Assembly (NCBI GenBank): GCA_018402455.1
Contig: JAGYIG010000005.1
Coordinates: forward strand, 1 to 64,000
DNA length: 64,000 nucleotides
Origin: Opitutaceae bacterium
GTDB taxonomy: Bacteria; Verrucomicrobiota; Verrucomicrobiia; Opitutales; Opitutaceae
Direction of reading: 5' to 3'
Part shown: in pieces, positions 20,010 to 27,635 of the stretch
How the letters are laid out: the number at the start of each line of letters is the position of its first letter
Numbering within the stretch: position 1 is the stretch's first letter
Notes under the pieces: model-generated
The model's input: the letters and a program-made list of their open reading frames with translations, nothing else
Databases searched by the model: none
Told to the model about the DNA's origin: nothing
Program-made: the position numbers and the translations under genes

Positions 20010-21318
20010 ATGTTTCCCCAACACGTGATTGCGCGAAAGCGAGATGGGCAGGAATTGAACGCGGCGGAGATCGCGGCCCCTTGTGCAAGGGGCGACGGAC
20101 GGGAGCTGGGCGGATTACCAACTCTCGGCGATGTTGATGGCCATTTATCTCCAGGGGATGACCCCGGCCGAGGTCGCGGCCTACACGAAAGCGATGATGA
20201 ATTCCGGGGTGGTGGCCGACCTCTCGGCCGTTCCCGGTATCAAAGTCGATAAGCATTCGACGGGAGGAGTGGGGGACAAGGTATCGCTGCCGTTGGCCGC
20301 CATGGTGGCCGCGTGTGGGGTTCCGGTGCCGATGATCAGCGGACGAGGGCTGGGGCACAGCGGCGGGACTTTGGACAAACTGGAATCCATTCCGGGCTTC
20401 AACGTGAACCTCTCGCTGGCCGCCTACGCCCAACAAGTGGAGGCGGTGGGCTGTGCCCTGATTGGTCAGACCAAGGATTTGGCCCCGTCCGACAAGAAAC
20501 TCTATGCGCTGCGGGACGTCACCGCGACGGTCGAGTGCATCCCCCTGATCTGTGGGTCGATCATGTCGAAGAAGCTCGCCGAAGGGATCGACGGCTTGGT
20601 GCTTGATGTGAAGTTTGGCCGCGGGGCCTTCATGAAGGAGATCGGCCAGGCGCGGGAGCTCGCCACGATGATGGTCGGGATCGGTCGAGCGATGGGGAAG
20701 GGCGTCACCGCCTTGCTCACCGCCATGGACCAACCGCTGGGGCGAGCGGTGGGCAATGCCGTCGAGGTGGCCGAGTCGATCGCGTGCCTGCGCGGAGAGG
20801 GGCCGGACGATCTCATGGAAGTCACCTACGCGCTGGGCGGGGAGATGCTGCTGCTGGGCCAAGTGGCCACGGACGCCGCCACGGCTCGAGCGATGCTGGA
20901 AAGCGTGGTGGTGGACGGTTCGGCCTTGGCCAAGTTTGGCCAGATTGTGGCGGCGCAAGGAGGCGATGCGCGGGTGATCGAGGATCCTGACGGGGTGTTG
21001 CCGCAGGCGCCGCAAAAGGTGCCGTTACTGGCCGCCCGATCCGGCTGGGTGCAGGATGTGGATGCGATGCAAGTCGCCTTGGCCGCGCTCAGGTTGGGCG
21101 CGGGTCGCACTCGCGCCGAAGAGGCGGTCGACCCTGCGGTGGGCATTACGGGGCTGGTGAAGGTGGGCGAGTCCGTTGCGAAAGGCCAACCCCTGGCCAT
21201 GATTCATGCCAACGACGATGACGCGTGGGCGGCCGCCGAGGTGTCGCTGCGCGACTGTATCAAGATTGGCGATACGGCGATGGCGTCCCCGCCCTTGATC
21301 GTCGAACGCCTCGCGTGA
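20010..21318 (+). pseudogene. Pyrimidine-nucleoside (thymidine) phosphorylase with a single frameshift
   Basis: The gene begins at ATG 20010 directly after GGTGGAGG and encodes MFPQHVIARKRDGQELNAAE, then loses frame at a run of four C at 20077-20080. Removing one C restores AALVQGATDGSWADYQLSAM and an otherwise complete enzyme of about 435 residues. The family signature SGRGLGHSGGTLDKLESIPG and the phosphate-site region KHSTGGVGDKVSL are intact. These enzymes split thymidine or uridine with phosphate in nucleoside salvage. The total length of 1309 bases (3n+1) agrees with one extra base. It could be a real knock-out or a homopolymer sequencing error. The downstream frame, if expressed alone, would lack the first 24 or so residues. 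Confidence 0.85.
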
Positions 21319-21345
21319 CGCCCCGCCAGGACGGATGGCGTCGGC

Positions 21346-23220
21346 TTATGCCTCCGCGGCGGCCAGTTTCGTGGCCGCCGTTTCCCAGGCGACGTTGGCG
21401 GCGGTGAGTTGGTCGGAAAGGGCGGTGAGCTCGCGGTTGAGGTGCTGGGCTTTCCCGGCCTCTTCATAGGTGGAGGGATCCTCCAACTCGGCCGTGAGTT
21501 CCGCCTGCTTGGCTTCCAGATCGACGACGCGTCTTTCGGCCTCGCTCACGGCGGAACGCAACTCGCGCAGCTTGGCCTTGTGGGCCTTCTCCGCGTCGCG
21601 ATCGCGCGGGAGATCGGCGGGCTTGGCGGCCGGTTTGACCTGCTCGGGTCGAGCGGAGGTGAAGCCGGCGGTGAGGGCCTCGCGGGCGTCGGACGCGCGC
21701 GACTTCTCCAAATAATAGTCGTAGTCGCCCGCGTAGGGCGTCAGCCGACCCGAGTGGACGTGGAGCACTTTTTCCGCGAGTTGACGGATGAAATAGACAT
21801 CATGACTGATGAAGATAAACGTGCCGGAAAACGACTTCAGCGCGTTGATAAGCGCATCAATCGACGGGATGTCGAGGTGGGTCGTCGGCTCGTCCATCAG
21901 GAGCAGGTTGGGCGGATCCACCAGGAGACGAGCGAGGGCCAGGCGGGACTTTTCTCCCCCGGAAAGCACGCTCACCTTTTTGAACACGTCGTCCTTGCGG
22001 AAGAGGAAGGCACCGAGGATGGCACGGACCTTTTGCTCGGTCAGGTCGTTGGCGGCGGTGCGCAGCTCCATGACGTTGTCAAAAACCGTGGCATCGAGTT
22101 TGAGGTTCTCCGCGCGGTTTTGGGCGAAGTAACCCAAGGTCACATTGGCGCCGAGTTCGCGGTGACCCGAGTTGATGGGCACGACGTCGGCCAGAATTTT
22201 GAGCAGGGTCGACTTGCCCGCGCCATTGGGGCCGACCAGCACGATCTTTTCGCTTCGTTCGGCGGTGAAATTCAGGTCGCGATAGACCACATGATCGCCG
22301 TAGGCTTGGTGCACATTCTTCAACTCAACCACCTTCAGCCCGGAGCGGACGGGTTGGGGGAATTTGAAGTTGATCCGCGCCAGAGCTTCCTCCGGCGATT
22401 CGACGGCGTCGGACTTTAAGCGTTCGATGTGCTTCTCCTTCGATTTCGCCCGGGTTGCCATCGAGGCCTTGGCGCCGAAGCGATCGACGAATTTCTGTTG
22501 GTGGGCGATCTCGCGTTGTTGGCTCTTGAACAGGGCCATTTGCTGGTCGTAGCGGGCGTCCTTTTGCTCGAGGTAGTCGTCGTAGTTGCCGTTGTATTTG
22601 TGCAGCGTGGCACTGCGCAGTTCGAGCATCCCGTTACACAAGGCATTGAGAAATGCCCGGTCGTGCGAGATCAGCAACAACCCTCCAGGATAGCGGGCGA
22701 GGTAGTCCTGCAGCCACAGCAGGGCTTCCAAATCAAGGTGATTGGTGGGCTCGTCGAGCAACAGCAGGGCGGGTTCGGAAACCAATAGCCGGGCGAGGTG
22801 GGCCCGCATAATCCAGCCCCCGGAAAACGACTTCGCCGGTTCATCCATGTCCGCGTCCTTGAAGCCCAGACCCGCGAGGATCTTGCGGGCGCGCGGTTCG
22901 AGGGTCCAGTCGATGTCGTAGTCCTCGTCATCGTCCCCGTCCAGATCGAGTTTCGCACCATTGGTGGCAATGCCGATGATGGTCTCGTCTGCGACCGGAG
23001 CGCTTTCCTGCGGCAGAAACCCAAAATCGGCGCCGCGCTCCCATTCGATGATGCCCTCGTCGGGAGACTCTTCGCCCAGGATCAGATTGAAAAGCGTGGA
23101 CTTCCCGGCGCCATTGGGCCCGACCAAGCCCAACCGGTCGGTTCGCGCGATAAAAAGCGAGATGCCGGAGAAAAGATTGCGGGTGCCGTAGGACTTGGCG
23201 ACGTCTGCGAGAGTGAGCAT
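21346..23220 (-). CDS. ABC-F family ATP-binding protein
   Basis: 624 residues, two ABC ATPase domains and no membrane segment, as in ABC-F translation factors acting at the ribosomal E site. Walker A motifs: GLVGPNGAGKSTLFNLI and VLVGPNGAGKSTLLKIL. Signatures: SFSGGWIMR and VLSGGEKSRL. Walker B: LLLLDEPTNHLD and LLLMDEPTTHLD. The linker is the basic helical P-site-tRNA-interaction motif region. A C-terminal coiled coil (about 545-624) resembles that of Uup. Start ATG 23220 (MLTLADVAKSYG). The stop lies 27 bases from the convergent phosphorylase stop. It is probably co-transcribed with the EamA gene upstream (35-base gap). Confidence 0.93.
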   Translation of the reverse strand: MLTLADVAKSYGTRNLFSGISLFIARTDRLGLVGPNGAGKSTLFNLILGEESPDEGIIEWERGADFGFLPQESAPVADETIIGIATNGAKLDLDGDDDEDYDIDWTLEPRARKILAGLGFKDADMDEPAKSFSGGWIMRAHLARLLVSEPALLLLDEPTNHLDLEALLWLQDYLARYPGGLLLISHDRAFLNALCNGMLELRSATLHKYNGNYDDYLEQKDARYDQQMALFKSQQREIAHQQKFVDRFGAKASMATRAKSKEKHIERLKSDAVESPEEALARINFKFPQPVRSGLKVVELKNVHQAYGDHVVYRDLNFTAERSEKIVLVGPNGAGKSTLLKILADVVPINSGHRELGANVTLGYFAQNRAENLKLDATVFDNVMELRTAANDLTEQKVRAILGAFLFRKDDVFKKVSVLSGGEKSRLALARLLVDPPNLLLMDEPTTHLDIPSIDALINALKSFSGTFIFISHDVYFIRQLAEKVLHVHSGRLTPYAGDYDYYLEKSRASDAREALTAGFTSARPEQVKPAAKPADLPRDRDAEKAHKAKLRELRSAVSEAERRVVDLEAKQAELTAELEDPSTYEEAGKAQHLNRELTALSDQLTAANVAWETAATKLAAAEA

Positions 23221-23255
23221 GGAACCGGTGAACCCAACAACCCCATGGGTCGGCG

Positions 23256-24161
23256 TCAACGCACGAGGGTGAGGGCCACCACCCCGCCCACCGCGACAAG
23301 CCCACCCCAGAGCGACCGCCGACTGGGTCGGTCGCCCTCAAACCAATACGCCAGCGGAATGATGACAAGCGGGGTGGTCGCGACGATCGGCAAAACGACG
23401 CCCGACGGCGTTGTCGCCAACGCCCACTGGTAACAACTCACCCCGAGCACCGGCCCGAGCATGGCGTTCCCGAACATGTAGCCACCACCCCGCCAAGTGT
23501 CACCAATATGGTGACACTTGGCGGGGCGCCGGGCTTGGCGTTCCCGGAGCCAGACGAAGATGAAATACCCGGCGGTGATCGCGAGACCGCCGCTGATGCG
23601 CTGATAGGCGGCCGTGATACCGTCGATCGACATGCCCGCTTCGGTGGTGATCTCGTAGGCCCGCCGGCTGATGACGGCGCCGAGGCCTTGGCCGATTGCC
23701 GCCCCGAGCCCGAGCAAAATACCGAGCCGGGTTACCGGCACTCGCGGCGGGAAACGCTTCGAGGGCATCAAGGCGATGGCGACGCCGGCCACGATGACCG
23801 CTGCCCAGATGATCTGGCTCGGCGGCAGATGGGTGTCGAGCCACGCCCATTCGGTGATCATCGCAATGGGCACGGCGACGCATTGGCAGATGAGGACGGT
23901 CAGCCGGGCCCCGAGCCGGGGCAGGGCGGCGAAGAGGGCGAGATCACCGAGGCCCATTCCGACCACGCCACTCACCAAAAACGCGTTCCGCCCGGCGCCG
24001 CCCAGACCAACGCTGAAGGTGTGCGCGTAGGCGCCAAGCAACACGAAGGCGATGATCAAGCGGCCCAGATTGGCGCGGATCGAGCCCAGTTCGCGCACCG
24101 AGCGCTGGCTCATGATGGCTGCGCCAGACCAGAGCAGGGTGGTGAGCAGGGCGGCGAACAT
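23256..24161 (-). CDS. EamA/DMT-superfamily transporter
   Basis: A 301-residue membrane protein with ten predicted helices in two EamA repeats (FAALLTTLLWSGAAIMSQRS; GNAMLGPVLGVSCYQWALAT, then PLAYWFEGDRPSRRSLWGG). Such proteins move small metabolites; the substrate is unknown. An unusual hydrophilic insert between helices (RRPAKCHHIGDTWRGGGYM) is encoded by a perfect 39-bp palindrome at 23488-23526, which looks like an in-frame insertion of a repeat. Start ATG 24161. Confidence 0.88.
   Translation of the reverse strand: MFAALLTTLLWSGAAIMSQRSVRELGSIRANLGRLIIAFVLLGAYAHTFSVGLGGAGRNAFLVSGVVGMGLGDLALFAALPRLGARLTVLICQCVAVPIAMITEWAWLDTHLPPSQIIWAAVIVAGVAIALMPSKRFPPRVPVTRLGILLGLGAAIGQGLGAVISRRAYEITTEAGMSIDGITAAYQRISGGLAITAGYFIFVWLRERQARRPAKCHHIGDTWRGGGYMFGNAMLGPVLGVSCYQWALATTPSGVVLPIVATTPLVIIPLAYWFEGDRPSRRSLWGGLVAVGGVVALTLVR
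23488..23526. repeat. Perfect 39-bp palindrome (18-bp arms, 3-base loop) inside the EamA gene
   Basis: The left arm CCCCGCCAAGTGTCACCA (23488-23505) and its exact complement (23509-23526) are separated by ATA. It keeps the reading frame and encodes part of a cytoplasmic-type loop. Its core TGTCACC/GGTGACA also forms the stem of the hairpin at 54407-54425, so both may be units of one REP-like family. Confidence 0.85.
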
Positions 24162-24334
24162 GAGCGATTCCCATAACGATCAGGGGGGCGAGGAAGGCCA
24201 GCTCGGATCGCGCCGATGACAGGGAGAATGCGCAGGGCGAAGCTTGCCACCTCGGCGGTCCCACCGTTTCACTGGGAATGCGTTCGCGGCTGCCGGTAGC
24301 CCGCAACTCGATTAACGGTCAACCCAATACACTC

Positions 24335-24553
24335 ATGAAAACGGATGCTGAAATGATGAAGGACATCGTCACCAGAGTCGGTGACGTCCAAGCGCGCCAG
24401 ATGGTGTTGTCGGCTTACAACACCGAACTGCTTTCCAATCGCCTGGGACGTCTGGAGCAAAAGACCGGCGCCCCCCACCTCTCCAAGGGCAAGGCCAATT
24501 TCATGCAAATGGCCTTGGTGCGGGTGCACGAGGTCGTGATGTTGGGCGAGTAG
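24335..24553 (+). CDS. Small conserved-looking helical protein of unknown function
   Basis: A 72-residue protein starting MKTDAEMMKDIVTRVGDVQA and ending RVHEVVMLGE. It is predicted mostly helical, with no signal peptide and no membrane segment. It lies 49 bases upstream of the deoxyhypusine-synthase-like gene in the same orientation, so it is probably co-transcribed. I do not recognise the family. Coding is supported by the charged, non-repetitive composition and by the close spacing. The start at 24335 is preferred over the longer frame from 24278. Confidence 0.6.
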   Translation: MKTDAEMMKDIVTRVGDVQARQMVLSAYNTELLSNRLGRLEQKTGAPHLSKGKANFMQMALVRVHEVVMLGE

Positions 24554-24602
24554 GTCCGGTCGTTTTTTCCTCAACCCATTTCCTTAATCCCTGATTCCTC
24601 TC

Positions 24603-25664
24603 ATGGCCCGTTCTCAACCCAAAGCCCAACGCCAGCGGCAACGCCTGGAAGACCTCAACGCCAAGCGCGCCTCCCGCAAGGGGCCGATTTCCCAGTACCT
24701 CGCGCACCATTACCGGCACTTTAACTCCGCGGCACTGCTCGATGCGGCCAAAGGCTACGAGGACCACCTGAAGGCGGGCGGCAAGATGATGGTCACCCTC
24801 GCCGGGGCCATGTCGACGGCGGAGCTGGGCATCTCCCTCGCCGAGATGATCCGCAAGGGCAAGGTGCATGCCATCGTCTGCACGGGGGCGAATCTGGAGG
24901 AAGACATCTTTAACCTCGTCGCCCACGACTACTACGAACGGGTCCCGGGATACCGTGATCTCACCACTGCAGATGAACAGGCCCTGCTGGATCGCCACAT
25001 GAACCGGGTGACCGATACGTGTATTCCCGAGATGGAAGCCATGCGTCGGATCGAACAGGCCGTCTTGGCTGAGTGGATGAACGCGGACCAGGCCGGTGAG
25101 TCCTATTTTCCTCACCAGTTCATGTACCGACTGCTCACGTCGGGTGTGCTGGAGAAGTCATACCAGATCGATCCCGCCAACTCGTGGCTGCTGGCGGCGG
25201 CCGAAAAAAACCTCCCGATCATCGTGCCCGGGTGGGAGGACTCGACGCTTGGCAACATGTTTGCCGCGGCGGTGATTCGGGGCGATGTGAAGCGCGTACA
25301 CACGGTGCGCACCGGCATCGAATACATGACGTATTTGGCTGAGTATTACACCAAAGCGGCCAAACCGCTCAAAAACGGGGAAGGCTCGATCGGGTTCTTT
25401 CAGATTGGTGGCGGAATCGCGGGAGATTTCCCCATCTGCGTGGTGCCGATGCTCCATCAGGACCTGGAGCGCACCGGGGTGCCGCTTTGGGGCTACTTTT
25501 GTCAGATCAGCGATTCAACCACCAGTTACGGCAGCTATTCCGGGGCGGTGCCGAATGAAAAGATCACCTGGGGTAAATTGGCCGCTTCCACCCCCAAGTT
25601 CATCGTGGAGAGTGATGCCACCATCGTCGCTCCCCTGATCTTCTCCTGGGTGCTGGGCGAGTAG
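24603..25664 (+). CDS. Deoxyhypusine-synthase-like protein
   Basis: A 353-residue member of the deoxyhypusine synthase family, which transfers an aminobutyl group from spermidine using NAD. Recognisable blocks: MMVTLAGAMSTAELG, VCTGANLEEDIFNLVAHDYY, IVPGWEDSTLGNMFAA, IGGGIAGDFPICVVPML, and SDSTTSYGSYSGAVPNEKITWGK cut here into SYSGAVPNEKITWGKL, whose Lys matches the catalytic lysine region. Bacteria have no eIF5A, so bacterial members are thought to make homospermidine or act on another acceptor. The role here is inferred to be in polyamine metabolism. A 72-residue gene precedes it. Confidence 0.85.
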   Translation: MARSQPKAQRQRQRLEDLNAKRASRKGPISQYLAHHYRHFNSAALLDAAKGYEDHLKAGGKMMVTLAGAMSTAELGISLAEMIRKGKVHAIVCTGANLEEDIFNLVAHDYYERVPGYRDLTTADEQALLDRHMNRVTDTCIPEMEAMRRIEQAVLAEWMNADQAGESYFPHQFMYRLLTSGVLEKSYQIDPANSWLLAAAEKNLPIIVPGWEDSTLGNMFAAAVIRGDVKRVHTVRTGIEYMTYLAEYYTKAAKPLKNGEGSIGFFQIGGGIAGDFPICVVPMLHQDLERTGVPLWGYFCQISDSTTSYGSYSGAVPNEKITWGKLAASTPKFIVESDATIVAPLIFSWVLGE

Positions 25665-26257
25665 GGGGGCGTGTTGAGGCATCCGCGATTTGGTCACGGA
25701 GGCTACTGAGCACTCCCGGGGTTCACCGAGGGATGATGACGCTGATTCATCCCGAGTCCGGCTTGGTCCCGTTGTCCACGTGGATTCGATAATCGAGCCG
25801 GAAAGCGCTTCGTATTTTTGTTTTCGCCGGTGAAAACGATCGCTGAGGGGGTCGGCGGATGGGTTGGGGTTACTGAGCAGCCCCCGAAATAGCCTAAAAC
25901 CAGCAAGTTCCGAATCTTGTATTCGATGGCCGGTTACGAGGGCATTTCGACCCCGGGATCCGGTCATTTTCGGCAGGGCGGGGGGAACTGCCCAACGGCT
26001 CGAATATTCAAGGTATTTTTTGGAGAAAAATTATCCGTTTTAATCCGACAAACTATTGACGGATTTTCATCTGACACCCATCTGTAGTGGTATGTCCGGC
26101 GGGCGACCACAACCAGTTGTGGTCAGTAACGCGTTAACAACTCGGAACAACTTTTGTTCGCCTGTGACAGCAACCCTGCGAAATCGTCTTCTTTTATTTC
26201 TGGATTCCTGGCCCAAATCGCCCGCCTTCCCCACCCTCAACACCCGTTCGAATCACC
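25665..26257. other. 593-bp intergenic region upstream of nrdB
   Basis: No gene found. It is noticeably more AT-rich from 26000 on, with TTGACG at 26056-26061 as a possible -35 element, the NrdR-like palindrome at 26105-26124, a TAACGCGTTA palindrome at 26127-26136, and GAACAA-CTT-TTGTTC at 26145-26159. It is probably the nrdB promoter with a long leader. I see nothing definite in 25665-25990. Confidence 0.6.
26105..26124 (+). promoter_or_regulatory. Candidate NrdR box upstream of nrdB
   Basis: GACCACAAC-CA-GTTGTGGTC is a perfect 9-bp inverted repeat. Its core CACAA-N4-TTGTG has the half-sites and spacing of the NrdR consensus (ACACWAWATMTTGTGT), though the centre is CCAG rather than AT-rich. 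NrdR represses ribonucleotide reductase genes when ATP/dATP is bound, and this site lies 134 bases before nrdB. NrdR boxes usually come in pairs; the second palindrome at 26145-26159 is only a weak match. Confidence 0.5.
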
Positions 26258-27343
26258 ATGCAAAAGACCTTTCAAGTTGGCTCCAAAACCTTCGTTCTTG
26301 ACCAAGATAAAGCGGAAGCAGCGTTTGCGGCCAAAAAGGTCATCAACGGCCGCGATTCCATGACCTTCAACCTGCTGCCGTTGAAGTACCAGTGGGCCTA
26401 CGAACTCTACCGCACGATGAAGGCCAACCACTGGGAACCGGAGGATATCCCCATGGGCAAGGACATCGAGCAGTGGCGCGACGATCGCGTGGTCTCCGAT
26501 CAGGAGCGTTGGATCATCCGCATGGGCATTGGCTACTTTTCTGCCGCCGAGGGGATTGTGGGGGACAACATCCAGCACGTCATCCGCGAACTGGTCACGG
26601 CTCCCGAACTAAAGCTGGTGCTCGGCCGTCACGCCCACGAGGAGAACATTCACGCCGATTCGCTTCTCTACATGATCTCGTCACTCGGCATCAACCCGCA
26701 CGAGTGCGAAGCGATGTTCGAAGATGTGGACACCATCGTCCGCAAAAATGAATTTGTAACCCGCATCTCTCGCGGACTGCGTCGCGATCTCGATCTGACC
26801 GATCCGGAAAATAAAAAGCTGTTCGCCAAAAATATGTTCACTTTCGGGCAGTGCATGGAGGGCACCCAGTTCTATGGCCTCTTTGGCATGATCCTCTCGC
26901 TTTACCGGCAGAACAAGTTTCCCGGCATCGGTCAGATGTTCCGCTACACCCTGCGGGACGAGTCCAACCACATCGAACTGCTCCGCAACCTGTTCATGGA
27001 CCTCGTCGAGGAGAACCGCGAGATCTGGAATGAGGACTTCAAGCAGGATCTGCGCGACACCATGGCCGAAGGGGTCCAGCTGGAGAAGGACTTCATCCGC
27101 GATTGCCTGCCGGTCAATGCCGTTGGCCTCGTGCTCGAGGACTTTTTGGCCTACATCGACTACATTGCCGACCGCCGCCTAGAGGGTTGTGGCCTCGCCC
27201 CGCTTAACCCCGGTATCAGCAATCCACTGCCATGGTTGGCCGAGATGATGGATATCAAGAAGGAGCAAAACTTCTTTGAGGGCCGCGTGACCGAATACCA
27301 GAAGTCGTCCGCGCTCGAGGTGGCTGACGACGACGATCTTTAA
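26258..27343 (+). CDS. nrdB: Ribonucleotide reductase beta subunit, class Ic-like (no radical tyrosine)
   Basis: The 361-residue R2 subunit, which holds the dimetal site that generates the oxidant for ribonucleotide reduction. Ligands seen: Glu98 in AAEGIVGDN (Asp in E. coli NrdB), Glu129 and His132 in HAHEENIHADSLLYMIS, and the second set in EGTQFYGLFG and RDESNHIELL. At the position of the radical tyrosine (His+4) there is Leu136, with Tyr138 two residues on. Glu at the first ligand and a non-Tyr radical site are the hallmarks of the class Ic enzyme of Chlamydia (Mn/Fe cofactor, Phe there). The acidic C-terminus (ADDDDL) is the usual tail for docking to NrdA. nrdA follows after 292 bases. 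Confidence 0.93.
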   Translation: MQKTFQVGSKTFVLDQDKAEAAFAAKKVINGRDSMTFNLLPLKYQWAYELYRTMKANHWEPEDIPMGKDIEQWRDDRVVSDQERWIIRMGIGYFSAAEGIVGDNIQHVIRELVTAPELKLVLGRHAHEENIHADSLLYMISSLGINPHECEAMFEDVDTIVRKNEFVTRISRGLRRDLDLTDPENKKLFAKNMFTFGQCMEGTQFYGLFGMILSLYRQNKFPGIGQMFRYTLRDESNHIELLRNLFMDLVEENREIWNEDFKQDLRDTMAEGVQLEKDFIRDCLPVNAVGLVLEDFLAYIDYIADRRLEGCGLAPLNPGISNPLPWLAEMMDIKKEQNFFEGRVTEYQKSSALEVADDDDL

Positions 27344-27390
27344 ACCCATTACCCCACATCGCCTCGGCGTGAGCCGGGGACAAACCCGCC

Positions 27391-27540
27391 GAAGCTCCGT
27401 CCGAAGCTCCGTCCGGAGCGGAGGAGGGCGCCCCTCCCAAAAAATCCGAATCCAACCCTTAACCTGCTTCGCTTAGCTCCCTACGCTGATTGACCACGGC
27501 CAGCCCTGCCTCTCCTGCGGGAGGTCAAAGGAAAGGGCTG
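27391..27540. other. Repeat and hairpins in the nrdB-nrdA spacer
   Basis: The spacer holds a 12-bp tandem repeat GAAGCTCCGTCC (27391-27402 and 27403-27414), a small hairpin GCTCC/GGAGC (27406-27419), a GGAGGG/CCCTCC hairpin followed by A6 (27423-27444), and a CAGCCCT/AGGGCTG stem (27501-27507 with 27534-27540). None has a T-run on the coding strand, so these look like mRNA structure rather than a terminator. They may set the NrdB to NrdA ratio; this is inference. Confidence 0.35.
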
Positions 27541-27635
27541 ATTGGTCACCCTCTGTTCCTTCCCTACTGTTTGCTCGACTGCAGGGGTCGCTCATTTGCG
27601 ACGCCTGTATCCTCCAGCCCATCCGACCTTAAGAA

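Noticed and set aside
27423-27444. GGAGGG/CCCTCC hairpin with A6 after nrdB as a terminator
   Set aside because: The run after the stem is A, not T, on the coding strand, so it is not an intrinsic terminator of nrdB.
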